Positions 1 through 8,095 of a DNA stretch of 64,000 bases are shown here, piece after piece. The stretch comes from Gammaproteobacteria bacterium UBA7449. GTDB lineage: Bacteria; Pseudomonadota; Gammaproteobacteria; Pseudomonadales; Pseudohongiellaceae. A model generated the notes under the pieces. That model saw only the letters and a program-made list of their open reading frames with translations, searched no databases and was not told the origin of the DNA. The stretch's first letter is position 1. Every line of letters starts with the position of its first letter. Where the stretch lies: NCBI GenBank assembly GCA_002477465.1, contig DLPV01000023.1, forward strand, positions 39,602-103,601, in the 5' to 3' direction. Both the position numbers and the translations under genes were made by a program.

Positions 1-1842
1 GGTTTCAAACTCCATCTCGAGAAAGCTTTCAATTTGATACTCGCGCTGCAGTTTCTCGCGCCACCAGGTATTGAGATCCTGTGCGAGCCGAGTACCCAGT
101 TCATTAACTTTGTTGATCTCATCTTTAGTGCCAACATCACCCATAAGCACAAATACAGAATCGGTATCGCCATAGATGACCTGGAAGCCAGCGGCTTTGA
201 TGAACTGCTTGCTTTGCAGGATGATGTCATGACCGCGTCGCGTAATTGAGCTAACCAGTCGCGTATCGAAGAATCGGCAGCCAAGGGTTCCCAATACACC
301 ATAGAATGAGTTCATAATGATTTTAATTGCCTGGGATAAAACCCTGTTGCCATCCGCTTTGGCCTTATCCCGGGCAGCCCACAGTTTCTTGATCAGCCCC
401 GGCAAAATAGTGCGCGTGCGTGAGAATTGCCCTCCCTCAAAACCCGGTATGGCGTCGTTTTCCTTGAGACCTTCGACCAGTGCCAGCGGGTCAACATGAA
501 AGGTTCTGATAATGCTGGGATACAAGCTCTTGAAATCCAGCACGATCACATTGCGATGGATGCCTGGTTCAGACTCAAGCACATAACCGCCAGGACTAAT
601 GTTGCTAGACTCCAGCTGCTCCAGCGCGGGTGCGACAAATCCCTGTCTGTGCAAATGTGGCAAATAAAGAAAATCAATTGCCGCGACCGAGCCGCCAGAC
701 CGGTCCAGCTCCAGGCCAGTTAGAAGGCTACGCTCAACCGCAAAATCCAGTAGTTTCTCAAGCGTAAAAATATCCCAGACCAGACGACAGTCTTCCAGAT
801 TGTAGCGCGCCAGTGCGGCCTTATCGGTATGGAATAACTCGCTGATTTCAGCACCGCGTTGATCCACATCGTCAATTAATTTGCCGCGATCGAGTAGCTG
901 CCCGGAAACATATTCCAATGAGAAGTTTTCAAACTGGTAAGTCGCCGAGCGCATGAGATCAATGCCATCCAACACGACACGCCCAGGTACCAGCGCATAA
1001 TATCTGTCATTACCATCACGAGACTGACGCCAGTTGACGGGTTCATTATTACGCCCGAGATTCAGCGCCACTTTATGGGCATCTGCAAATTCCTGCAGGC
1101 AGCGCAGATCAAAGTTCACTACATTCCAGCCCATCACGACATCTGGGTCGATTGACTCCAGTGTCTTCACCAGGGCTTCTAGCAAACGCTTCTCTGACTC
1201 GAAAAACTGCAGGCTTAGACTGTCGGTGTCTGACTCAGCGACCAGCTCATCCTCACCCTCGTCTCGCATCAACACGATACTGTGCTGATCGCTATAAAGG
1301 GCAATTGAGTAAAGCTGGCTGGCGGTCATGTCCGTTTCTATATCCAGGGACACAGCCTTGAGATTGGGCCGCACCTGAACAGGCGTCAGTCTGGCCTGCT
1401 CAATATCGAGGTAGCCTGCAGCGCCTTTGGCTCTGCCTTGCAGCCTTGCAGCACTATTCAGAAACCGCTCCATAAGAAAGCGATCAGTCGGTTTAACGTC
1501 TGCTTCAAGCAAATGAAACTGCTTGTTGGAAAGGCGGTCCCGTGCCGCGAATAGCTGGCGTTGGCTTTTGAAGTAGATCGCCGACACGGGGTTTCCAGCA
1601 AAGTCGGCGAGACTGGTCGTACCGACTCGCCAATTCGACAAGTCAGCCAGTAAATTGCGCAGTCTGGATTCCTGTGCCGTGGGAAAGAAGGCTACAGATT
1701 CTTGTTGCTCAAGCACGAGCCGCAATGGCCCACGCGTCGACGTGAACCAGAAGATTAATCTATTGCCAGAGGGGGACTCCTGCCACTGTCGGGTAAGCAA
1801 AAAAGCGTCGACAGCGACAGTTTCAGAATCATGATCCGTCAC
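1..1842 (-). CDS. polB: DNA polymerase II (family B), 5' part; gene runs off the left edge
   Basis: Reading the minus strand from a GTG at 1842 gives an open frame of 614 codons to the window edge. An in-frame TAA lies three codons upstream, so this GTG is the first possible start. Family B exonuclease motifs are visible (SLDIETD for Exo I, a VMGWNVVNFD segment for Exo II), as are the polymerase motifs DFKSLYPSII (motif A), a KIIMNSFYGVLG segment (motif B) and YGDTDS (motif C). The order and spacing match E. coli PolB (about 783 residues), so roughly the last 170 residues lie outside the window. The enzyme extends primers across damaged templates and in E. coli belongs to the SOS response. 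I looked for a LexA-type box between this start and the neighbouring gene and saw none. The family call is secure. Confidence 0.95.
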   Translation of the reverse strand, partial: MTDHDSETVAVDAFLLTRQWQESPSGNRLIFWFTSTRGPLRLVLEQQESVAFFPTAQESRLRNLLADLSNWRVGTTSLADFAGNPVSAIYFKSQRQLFAARDRLSNKQFHLLEADVKPTDRFLMERFLNSAARLQGRAKGAAGYLDIEQARLTPVQVRPNLKAVSLDIETDMTASQLYSIALYSDQHSIVLMRDEGEDELVAESDTDSLSLQFFESEKRLLEALVKTLESIDPDVVMGWNVVNFDLRCLQEFADAHKVALNLGRNNEPVNWRQSRDGNDRYYALVPGRVVLDGIDLMRSATYQFENFSLEYVSGQLLDRGKLIDDVDQRGAEISELFHTDKAALARYNLEDCRLVWDIFTLEKLLDFAVERSLLTGLELDRSGGSVAAIDFLYLPHLHRQGFVAPALEQLESSNISPGGYVLESEPGIHRNVIVLDFKSLYPSIIRTFHVDPLALVEGLKENDAIPGFEGGQFSRTRTILPGLIKKLWAARDKAKADGNRVLSQAIKIIMNSFYGVLGTLGCRFFDTRLVSSITRRGHDIILQSKQFIKAAGFQVIYGDTDSVFVLMGDVGTKDEINKVNELGTRLAQDLNTWWREKLQREYQIESFLEMEFET

Positions 1843-1907
1843 GAGCGCACTTTATGCAGCGCAAGACAGACTTCAATGGACTACCTTCAACTTGGTTCGG
1901 CGCTATC

Positions 1908-3059
1908 CTAGATCGTAATAGTGCGAGTGAACTGGCCAAAGTCTTCCCAGTAGCTGACTTTCTCCGGTAGTTCTGCTGGTGTTGCCTGCACGTTGCCATT
2001 TATGTCGGTCACACGTGACACCAGGGTATGATCTCCTGGTGTTGGATTAGTCCAATTCAGAGAGAACAACTTCCAGGAATACTGCGTGTTGTTTGGGTTC
2101 ATTTCGGCGGACTGCCAGGGGCCGTCATCTATCTTGATTTCAACGCTGCGAAGTGGGGTACCGTCATTTAGCACAAAGCCCTGAATGCTGTAACGTCCAC
2201 CCATCTCAGTGACTCGAACAATGGAAGATTTGAGGTTCATTGTCGTCACCGAGTTTTCGACCCAGCGCTCAACTCCACCCACGTTCTCTTTCTTCAGTGT
2301 GACATAGTCCCGGCCCATGAAGCGGCCCATATAGCGTGTGTTCTGAACATGTATCTGTGTCAGCCATTTTACATTGGCAACACCATACCAACCCGGCACG
2401 ATCAGCCGGAGTGGCTTACCATGGTAATGCGGTAAAGGCTCACCATTCATCTCGAAGGCCAGCATATTCTCCTCACGCATGGCATCCGGAATTGAGAGAC
2501 CGCGCGCGAAAGCCTTATCCACTTCCCTGCCCCTGATCTCTTCAGTGGCTACATCAGCGCCAAAAAACACAACTTCTTTTGCGCCGTCTTGTATACCTGC
2601 GCGCTGCAGAATGTCCCGCAGCGAGACACCGCGCCAATTCGCATTACCAATTAAACCATGGAACAAGCGCTGGCTGTTGCCGCCGCATTCGAAACCTACT
2701 TGCTGTTCAACCGTATTCCCGTTCATCAAATCACTAAGGCTGAACTCTAACTCGTTGTCGACCATACCGGTTACGCGAAGTCGCCAGGCATCATTATCAA
2801 CTTCCGGCTGTCCATAATGCTGTACGAGATAAAAGTCCTCATTGTCAGTGACAAATTCAGATATCTCGCGCGTATCCTGCCAGTAGGTAGAATTAGGCTG
2901 TTGCGGTGGAATCTGGAAGCTTTCAGGTACATCAGTGAATGGAACCAGCCTTTCCCCCTGGGCCAAGGCGGGAAGGATAAACGATGGAGCAGCCGCGGCA
3001 CCCGCCGCCATCATGCCGCCTTTGAGTACTTTTCTTCTGCTAGTGTCTTCAGGGTTCAT
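1908..3059 (-). CDS. Tat-exported sulfite-oxidase-family molybdoenzyme (SoxC/SorA-like)
   Basis: A 383-residue protein. It starts with a twin-arginine signal (SRRKVLKGG, residues 7-15, then an Ala-rich hydrophobic stretch ending ALAQ), so it should be exported folded to the periplasm. Residues about 80-260 form the oxidoreductase molybdopterin domain. The segment GFECGGNSQR carries the molybdenum-ligating Cys (C125), and the HYHGKPLRLIVPGWYG segment is typical of the family. Residues about 265-383 match the Mo-co dimerisation domain. The likely reaction is oxidation of sulfite, or a sulfur substrate of related enzymes, to sulfate, with electrons passed to a cytochrome c. No cytochrome partner gene (sorB or soxD) is adjacent, so the electron acceptor is unknown. 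The family call is firm; the substrate is inferred. Confidence 0.88.
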   Translation of the reverse strand: MNPEDTSRRKVLKGGMMAAGAAAAPSFILPALAQGERLVPFTDVPESFQIPPQQPNSTYWQDTREISEFVTDNEDFYLVQHYGQPEVDNDAWRLRVTGMVDNELEFSLSDLMNGNTVEQQVGFECGGNSQRLFHGLIGNANWRGVSLRDILQRAGIQDGAKEVVFFGADVATEEIRGREVDKAFARGLSIPDAMREENMLAFEMNGEPLPHYHGKPLRLIVPGWYGVANVKWLTQIHVQNTRYMGRFMGRDYVTLKKENVGGVERWVENSVTTMNLKSSIVRVTEMGGRYSIQGFVLNDGTPLRSVEIKIDDGPWQSAEMNPNNTQYSWKLFSLNWTNPTPGDHTLVSRVTDINGNVQATPAELPEKVSYWEDFGQFTRTITI

Positions 3060-3098
3060 TATAGGTTTCTCTCTTTTTCATTATCTTATAAGCGAGCT

Positions 3099-3350
3099 TT
3101 ATGTCTGATCGGATTCTGCCAGCGCATCAATCTCTTGACCTAAGGCATATTCTTTCGTGGTCACTATGGACTCAAGCACTCTGACGCGTTGTTCAAGGCT
3201 TTCGGCTTTTTGCCGCAACTGTTCATTCTCTTTGTGCAGCTGTGAGCCCATGGTGTCAGCGCCATGCTCAAGCTGCTTGGTACGGAACCGCAAATAGGCG
3301 CTAAAGCTGACGAATCCGAATATGATGCCTACAATCAGGACTGGCTCCAT
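3099..3350 (-). CDS. Small membrane coiled-coil protein, PspB-like
   Basis: An 83-residue protein with one N-terminal membrane segment (residues about 3-20, EPVLIVGIIFGFVSFSAYL) followed by a charged heptad-like helix (about 40-75) containing LEQRVRVLESIV. This resembles the end of PspB (ERIQALESIL), the membrane partner of the phage-shock sensor PspC. I chose the ATG at 3350 because GGAAG lies 6 bases upstream; a GTG 12 bases earlier is also in frame. No pspA or pspC is nearby, so a role in envelope-stress sensing is inference from shape and weak similarity. The gene lies 39 bases upstream of the molybdoenzyme gene and on the same strand, so the two may be co-transcribed. Confidence 0.6.
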   Translation of the reverse strand: MEPVLIVGIIFGFVSFSAYLRFRTKQLEHGADTMGSQLHKENEQLRQKAESLEQRVRVLESIVTTKEYALGQEIDALAESDQT

Positions 3351-3446
3351 ATTAACTTCCACCTACACTAATTCAAACTACACTCATTAGCCAATTGTGG
3401 CTTGTTCATGGCCCTGATACCACCTCTTTTTGTTAGCATCAAAGCC

Positions 3447-3698
3447 ATGGAAACCACACGACAACAGCAGCCATTTGCGACCCTCAGTCCTGTGCTCACA
3501 CGTGACGTTCAGACAGCGGCCCCCTACGGAAGTGCAGAAGCTGTGTGGCTGGCACTCGCTGACATTGAGAGCTGGTGTGCATGGTCGCCGGATCTCATTT
3601 CTGTTTCCCATCTCGATCCTCTGCCCTGTGGAAGAGGCAACCGGATTCGATTCGATTTTAGCTTTAGAATATCTGTTTCATGTCGGTCAGTACCCTAA
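3447..3698 (+). pseudogene. Truncated SRPBCC (polyketide-cyclase-like) fragment
   Basis: The 83-codon frame encodes an N-terminus with the look of SRPBCC proteins: AVWLALADIESWCAWSPDLI followed by VSHLDPLPCGRGNRIRF. In the family this is helix 1 plus the first strands of a lipid- or hydrophobe-binding cup of about 140 residues. Similarity stops at about codon 72 and the frame ends at a TAA. The rest of the cup is missing in all three plus frames. The simplest reading is a 3' deletion fused to unrelated sequence. It could still make a short product, but it cannot form the normal fold. Confidence 0.5.
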
Positions 3699-3885
3699 TG
3701 TCAATGGCCGCAAGAGAGACCTAGTGACACGCGAAGGCAAGATCGGTAACTGGCAGGATTCAGAAATCTTGGACGACCCTGACAGTGAATAGAGCTATTA
3801 TGAAGTCGTTGGTAACAGGAAAGCCCTGCCCCTGGGTTATAGAGGCAGTGTCCAAGAAACAGAAAGCGCTCGCCGACTAACTCAT
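3640..3885 (+). pseudogene. Coding-like stretch interrupted by an in-frame TAG, leading into the next gene
   Basis: In the reading frame of the downstream gene at 3886 the sequence is open from about 3640 and looks protein-like (VGQYPNVNGRKRDLVTREGK, then WQDSEILDDPDSE). It meets a TAG at 3790-3792 and continues open (SYYEVVGNRKALPLGYRG and onward) straight into the 3886 gene. It could be the degraded 5' part of a longer ancestral gene, the tail of a deleted neighbour, or non-coding sequence that happens to be open. I do not recognise the peptide. Confidence 0.3.
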
Positions 3886-4884
3886 GTGACTAACGATTTG
3901 CCTGAAAAGGATACCGATCACCCCGCAAAGCTTGCAGACTCCTTGAGCCTAAAAAAGCTAAGCCGCTATTTTTCTCTCACCCTATCTTTGCCGGAACGAA
4001 CGGCGAGGGCGCTTAGCGCCGTAGTTGGCGGTGGCACCCTGCTGCTGACACGCACACTGGTTCCCGGAGCCATTAAAAACTCCACCAGCTATATGTTCAC
4101 GCTTGGTATGTTCGAGTCATTCCTGGTGAGAAATCTGGCAGGCATGGTCGAGATTAGCGCAGATACGGAGCTCAAAGACAGTTTCGTCCAGCGAAAACTG
4201 CTGGGCTCTTGCCTGGAAGCGGCCGGGCTACTCACTATGCAGCTATCGCCGGTTTGGGTGTTTGCCATCGCCTCAGATGCAGCCAAGGGCGGCCAGGTTT
4301 TTCTCCAGAGGCTAGTACTTCATCTCAGGGATAATCAGGTCATAGCGCAGGATAGCCACCCGGAGACCCTGGAACAGATACTGCAATCTGTTCACGAAAT
4401 GAGCAGGCAGGGAGCCACAGCGATCGATACGCCACCTTTGTCCTTGGATGAAATCAACACCCTCGCCGACGAACTTAGACGGTCAACCGGGAACCTCGCC
4501 GACAACTACAGCAAACTATTGCCGCACTTCGAGGCGCTGTGGAATCAAATCAGCGTTGTTGCCAAGAAAGAGAATGTTAGCGTGCCAGTCATTCTTGGGA
4601 TGCTATCGGTGCATGCCGCCAGCATCCCAGAACTCGGTCTTGGCTCGACTGGCGCAGTCTGGAAAACTGGCTATGCGATTCTGGACGATGTAATTCTCTC
4701 CGACTACAAACAGACACTCCAAGGCATTGCCAAAACCGGTACCCGGGAATATATGCGTGCTCACATGGCACCTTTCATGCTGCAGGCGAAAACACACTTC
4801 GATTTGAATCAGGAAACCATGACCCAAAAATGGTTTAGCCGTGCAGTGAGCAAGCTGAAGGAAAAGCTCTATCAAGCGGGTTAG
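3886..4884 (+). CDS. Uncharacterised protein, 332 residues
   Basis: I do not recognise a named family. The product has a charged N-terminus, a Gly/Leu-rich segment at about 45-75 (SAVVGGGTLLLTRTLVPGAI) and a second hydrophobic stretch at about 100-135 (LEAAGLLTMQLSPVWVFAIA). These could be two membrane-associated helices or a buried helical core. The C-terminal half is mostly alpha-helical and soluble-looking. GTG at 3886 is the first start after an in-frame TAG at 3790, and no strong ribosome site precedes it, so the true start is uncertain. The general shape suggests a membrane-associated helical protein such as the EcsC type, but that is a guess. Codon use looks like the neighbours'. Confidence 0.6.
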   Translation: MTNDLPEKDTDHPAKLADSLSLKKLSRYFSLTLSLPERTARALSAVVGGGTLLLTRTLVPGAIKNSTSYMFTLGMFESFLVRNLAGMVEISADTELKDSFVQRKLLGSCLEAAGLLTMQLSPVWVFAIASDAAKGGQVFLQRLVLHLRDNQVIAQDSHPETLEQILQSVHEMSRQGATAIDTPPLSLDEINTLADELRRSTGNLADNYSKLLPHFEALWNQISVVAKKENVSVPVILGMLSVHAASIPELGLGSTGAVWKTGYAILDDVILSDYKQTLQGIAKTGTREYMRAHMAPFMLQAKTHFDLNQETMTQKWFSRAVSKLKEKLYQAG

Positions 4885-5048
4885 TTCATAGCCGATTTGG
4901 CCCATTCCTGCCTAAACTTCTGGTTTTCCGGCAATTTCGTTTTTGAAATTTTCATTTGCTATTGACTAGATCCTGCAAATTTTTGCCTATTTCCCGCTAA
5001 TTTCAAGAAAAGATTGTCAATGAACGCCGCTGTGTTAGCTTGATTGCC

Positions 5049-5075
5049 TACTCCCGGGAGACAACATCGGGAGTA
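5049..5075 (+). promoter_or_regulatory. Leader hairpin upstream of the HTH gene, GGA in its loop
   Basis: A perfect 8-bp stem (TACTCCCG at 5049-5056 with CGGGAGTA at 5068-5075) closes an 11-base loop that begins GGAGACAA. A second CGGGAGG lies about 30 bases downstream, inside the possible upstream-extended coding sequence. A GGA in a hairpin loop is the binding pattern of CsrA/RsmA translational regulators. No protein footprint can be seen from sequence, so this is a candidate only. The 285-base gap between 4885 and 5169 shows nothing else I can support. Confidence 0.35.
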
Positions 5076-5169
5076 ACATTTCTTAGTGACTCTTGGTGAA
5101 CACATTTATCGGGAGGCTGAAAATCAGCAGAGAGCCACATTGCAAGACTTTGCTGAAAAAGGAAGCATC

Positions 5170-5478
5170 ATGAACCAACCTCAGTATTCAAAATTTTCAC
5201 CGATTACGGTGGCTGTGAAGAAAAACATCAGACAACTGCGATTGAATACCGGCTACTCAATGAATGAGGGTGCCCGCTTGCTTGGTGTATCGCGCAAGCA
5301 ATTGGAAGACATTGAGACAATCAGAAACTATGGCTGTCACCTGGATCTGGAACTTCTGGCCAAGATGAAAGTGATCTATAAGACTTCTCTGGATGAACTG
5401 GTCAGCGACCTGCCGGAAGACTACCACTCAGACTACTACCAGCGTCCGCGTAAACGCGTTGGCTCCAGCAACCGCTGA
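5170..5478 (+). CDS. Helix-turn-helix (XRE/Cro-C1-like) regulator, 102 residues
   Basis: The core (about residues 16-70) has the five-helix layout of Cro/C1-type DNA-binding proteins: an N-terminal helix KKNIRQLRLNTG, then YSMNEGARLLGVSRKQLEDIE as the helix-turn-helix, then DLELLAKMKVIYKTSLDELV, which matches the usual end of the domain. The tail is basic (QRPRKRVGSSNR). I prefer ATG 5170, preceded by GGA at 5161-5163. An in-frame GTG at 5086 would add 28 residues without an obvious ribosome site. It has no operon partner. Its targets are unknown. Confidence 0.75.
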   Translation: MNQPQYSKFSPITVAVKKNIRQLRLNTGYSMNEGARLLGVSRKQLEDIETIRNYGCHLDLELLAKMKVIYKTSLDELVSDLPEDYHSDYYQRPRKRVGSSNR

Positions 5479-5626
5479 TCTCGACCGTCTGCGCGCGCGG
5501 CTAAGAGAGACCGGAATAGCTTAAGCGGCGGTCCCTGGAGCCTCAATCTGGTGTCAAATAGCCGAATGTGTCTGTTTTGTGTATACTTAGTGGTCATTTT
5601 CGCGCAATGAACGAGACAGTGTATTT

Positions 5627-5803
5627 ATGAGTAATAAATCAAAAAAAGAGGCGGCCGTAAGCACTCGAGTTGATCTGGAAGAGCATATCGCTGCATTTTT
5701 GAAATCTGGGGGCAAGGTCCAGCAGATTCCTTCCGGAGTGAGTGGACAAACCTCCACCAGTGGGCCCAGACAGATCGTACTAAGCCACAAAACCAGCTCT
5801 TAA
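5627..5803 (+). CDS. SutA-like mini-protein, 58 residues
   Basis: The short frame encodes a Lys-rich N-terminus (SNKSKKEAA), one predicted helix (VDLEEHIAAFLKSGGKVQQI) and a tail PSGVSGQTSTSGPRQIVLSHK. From memory, the helix plus GGKVQ-I signature resembles the conserved part of the Pseudomonas RNA-polymerase-binding protein SutA, which is about 105 residues and has a long acidic N-terminus. That acidic arm is absent here. The reading frame is bounded by a plausible -10 element (TATACT, 5582-5587) and by a strong terminator at 5873-5906, which fits an independent small gene. Binding to RNA polymerase is inference by similarity; other short proteins share the FLxxGG pattern. Confidence 0.55.
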   Translation: MSNKSKKEAAVSTRVDLEEHIAAFLKSGGKVQQIPSGVSGQTSTSGPRQIVLSHKTSS

Positions 5804-5872
5804 TAGACTATTCGAAAGCGTTCCATTTAATTGGAGCGATTCAATAAAGACTGGACAAGTTAGAGCGCATCG

Positions 5873-5906
5873 AAAGCAGAGGGCAATCTTCCCTCTGCTT
5901 TTTTTT
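5873..5906 (+). terminator. Rho-independent terminator of the SutA-like gene
   Basis: An 11-bp perfect stem (AAAGCAGAGGG, loop CAATCTT, CCCTCTGCTTT) is followed directly by a T run to 5906. It lies 70 bases after the stop of the SutA-like gene and 88 bases before the convergent GumN/TraB gene's end. Confidence 0.9.
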
Positions 5907-5994
5907 GCGTCAGCGCTATCCATCCGCGCCAAGTGAGGAACCAGCTGACATGAAACCAGGCAGGCTCTTGGGATTTTTTCGAGCTACCTCAGAC

Positions 5995-6888
5995 TCAAAG
6001 CTGCGAGACTTCGTACCCCTTACCCTGCAGCAGCTGCACCAGCCCTTCTCCACCGATCAGGTGTGCCGCACCAACCAGAACGAATTCGGTGTCAGGGTCT
6101 TCAAACATTGCTTCAATCTGGGGCATCCATCGCAGATTACGCTGACGTAACAGTGAATCGAAGAGCGCTGGCGCGCGTTGCTGCATGTCGTCAACGAACA
6201 ATTTTTGCAGCGCCCTCTCATCGCCATTGCGCCAAGCTGTGATCATCTCTTCCATCAATGCATTAGTATTTTCCAGATCCTCTAATGACAGCAGGATGAA
6301 TTCGCTTTCATTGCCCTCGCCCATAGCGGCCAGAAAGCCAATCTGTTCCTCAATAGTCTCAAGCGCACCAATATCCTTGGCATCTCCTAGAGCCCGGGTA
6401 TTGAAGAATGCATCCACACCCTGAGGGGTGAATCCGATGCGTTGAAATTCGAGAACCTGCAGCGTGGAAATAATCATGCCCGGCTTAAACTGCTCAAGCA
6501 TCACCAAAGGCATGCCAATTGTAGCGGTGTAATCCTCAAGTGCCGTAAATGCATCTTCACTCAGCACGGTCTTTAAGGTACGACCATCGCTGTAGGTGAG
6601 CTGCTGCAACATCTGCGCCTGCACACTAAGATCGCTCATCGAAGAAATATCGGTTTCAAAGTAAAGTTCAGACGAAGCCTGATAGGCCTGCTCATACTCT
6701 TCTGGCAGGGGGTAATCGCTGGGGCGTAACAGGTGAACGGTACCTCCGAGATAAACCGTGTTGTTGCCGTCACTTACTCGCCACACCGAGGTCTCTGCCA
6801 CGGAAACTCCACTGAGTAGAAACGTTGCGCTAAGTGAAAACAGTACAGAGTAGAGACGAATCAATCGTCGTGCAGCAGGGAATCTCAT
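5995..6888 (-). CDS. TraB/GumN family protein, secreted
   Basis: The 297-residue product has an N-terminal signal sequence (about residues 1-31, ending SVAE). The family signature follows: VYLGGTVHLLRPSDYPLP at about 45-62, where the GGTxH motif is typical of TraB/PrgY/GumN proteins. The C-terminus has the matching second motif, FVLVGAAHLIGGEGLVQLL, at about 270-288. The two paired GxxH segments resemble the metal site proposed for the Tiki/TraB fold, so a metal-dependent protease-like activity is possible but unproven in bacteria. It is convergent with the SutA-like gene and divergent from the DUF6164 gene, so it is probably monocistronic. Confidence 0.85.
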   Translation of the reverse strand: MRFPAARRLIRLYSVLFSLSATFLLSGVSVAETSVWRVSDGNNTVYLGGTVHLLRPSDYPLPEEYEQAYQASSELYFETDISSMSDLSVQAQMLQQLTYSDGRTLKTVLSEDAFTALEDYTATIGMPLVMLEQFKPGMIISTLQVLEFQRIGFTPQGVDAFFNTRALGDAKDIGALETIEEQIGFLAAMGEGNESEFILLSLEDLENTNALMEEMITAWRNGDERALQKLFVDDMQQRAPALFDSLLRQRNLRWMPQIEAMFEDPDTEFVLVGAAHLIGGEGLVQLLQGKGYEVSQL

Positions 6889-6986
6889 TCCACGACCTCA
6901 GTAAATTTACAGGGTTTGAACTTAAAGGTAGCATGCCCTCCGTTCTGGTAAAAGTAACCCCACATCGCTTCCAAGGTTTCGTCATC

Positions 6987-7346
6987 ATGGCCAAATTACT
7001 GTTTCGAATGCGTCACGTGCCTGATGACGAAGCGCAAGAAGTGCGGGCGCTGTTAGAACAGAACAATATAGACTTTTTTGAGACCTTCCCGGGTAACTGG
7101 GGTATCTCCATGCCGGCACTATGGCTTAAGGATAAGGATCAATATGCAGAAGCACGGGACTTACTTGATGCTTATCAGGATGACCGGCGCCAGCGCGTGC
7201 AATCTGAATACCAGGCTAGCAAACAACGCGGTCAGGCCAAAACCACTTGGCAGGCATTCAAGGAATCCCCTATCCGTTTCATCAGCTACTTTACACTGAT
7301 AGCTATCGTCCTATACCTCTCGCTTCGTTTTTTCCTCTCGTTTTAA
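6987..7346 (+). CDS. DUF6164 family protein, 119 residues
   Basis: The N-terminal half (LLFRMRHVPDDEAQEVRALL, then NIDFFETFPGNWGISMPALW) matches the DUF6164 pattern I know from gammaproteobacteria: a ferredoxin-like alpha/beta domain like that of DUF2007 proteins. A linker of charged helix follows, then one C-terminal membrane segment (about 95-117, FISYFTLIAIVLYLSLRFFL), so it is tail-anchored in the inner membrane. The longer frame from 6834 lacks similarity before the methionine at 6987, so I start there. Its function is unknown. Confidence 0.7.
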   Translation: MAKLLFRMRHVPDDEAQEVRALLEQNNIDFFETFPGNWGISMPALWLKDKDQYAEARDLLDAYQDDRRQRVQSEYQASKQRGQAKTTWQAFKESPIRFISYFTLIAIVLYLSLRFFLSF

Positions 7347-7409
7347 AGTTTCGGCACAGGTCATAGGCTCGGAGTCTAGCTATAGTAAGCCAGGAATGCG
7401 GAAATCGGG

Positions 7410-7441
7410 CTTTAGTATACGCCTAAGCTCGGATACTAAAG
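7410..7441. repeat. Inverted repeat between convergent genes
   Basis: Perfect 9-bp arms, CTTTAGTAT (7410-7418) and ATACTAAAG (7433-7441), are separated by 14 bases. No T run follows on either strand, so it is not a standard terminator. It sits midway between the DUF6164 and PilZ genes, which converge here. It may be a Rho-type 3' end stabiliser or a protein-binding palindrome. Confidence 0.4.
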
Positions 7442-7522
7442 ACAAGGATCTCAGTCAGATGTTTCAGCTTGCGCTAAGAGAGTGATTTAGATTGTATTCC
7501 CAAAAATGGGAGTGAAGTTTCA

Positions 7523-7876
7523 CTATGAAAGAGCGTGAGAGCTACCGACCATCTCGGTTTCGTCAGAATCATAGCTCGCATCTGACATGGGCATCCAGAA
7601 ATCATCACAGGCATCAAGAAACCTGATAGCAATTTCACGATTTTGAACTCTTACAACTTGCACAGGTAGTGCAGGCATTGAGTCATCCCAAGCTTCGCCA
7701 TGAATGCGTACATCCAGCTCCATCATCACGAAAAAATTCATCTCTTCGTCAAAAGTAAGGGAATGTCCGCTCGCCGACATGTCCTGAATATCGCCGGTAA
7801 CCGTGCCCAGAAGCGGATGCTTCAAACTGGCCCAAAAGTCGACTTCGACTCGCCTGTGCTGTCTACGCTCAGTCAT
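7523..7876 (-). CDS. PilZ-domain protein, 117 residues
   Basis: The start MTERRQHRRVEVDFWASL carries the RxxxR element (RRQHRR) that opens PilZ domains and binds cyclic di-GMP. The second element (D/N)xSxxG is present as DMSASGHSL about 30 residues later. The rest is a beta-barrel-like sequence ending at IAIRFLD, normal for the family, followed by an acidic tail. A longer frame to 7984 adds an unrelated Cys-rich stretch, so I use the methionine at 7876. It should be a stand-alone c-di-GMP receptor. No cyclase or phosphodiesterase gene is adjacent. Confidence 0.8.
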   Translation of the reverse strand: MTERRQHRRVEVDFWASLKHPLLGTVTGDIQDMSASGHSLTFDEEMNFFVMMELDVRIHGEAWDDSMPALPVQVVRVQNREIAIRFLDACDDFWMPMSDASYDSDETEMVGSSHALS

Positions 7877-8060
7877 TTCCGATTGCCTGTCTTTCTGACA
7901 TTCACAATTGTAGTTGAAATACTTCACAGCAATTGTTGAATTGCAACACAATCTGTAGGGTTTATGGCCTGAACGGCCAGTCATTAAAGGTATAGAGAAT
8001 ACAAGTGCAGTGCCGCTTTTTATGTGATCTCTTGCTCAATATCCAAATTGAATTATCCGC

Positions 8061-8089
8061 TTTACTCATATCAGTCAGTGTTATATAAA
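8061..8089 (+). promoter_or_regulatory. Sigma-70-like promoter for the structured RNA region
   Basis: A -35-like TTTACT (8061-8066, 4 of 6) and a -10-like TATAAA (8084-8089, 5 of 6) are separated by exactly 17 bases on the plus strand. Transcription would begin near 8096, just ahead of a run of hairpins and not ahead of any convincing protein gene. Confidence 0.45.
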
Positions 8090-8095
8090 ATGAGC

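Noticed and set aside
1..1842. Plus-strand frames in the first 1.4 kb
   Set aside because: They are shadows of the polB frame on the minus strand, whose motifs are unmistakable.
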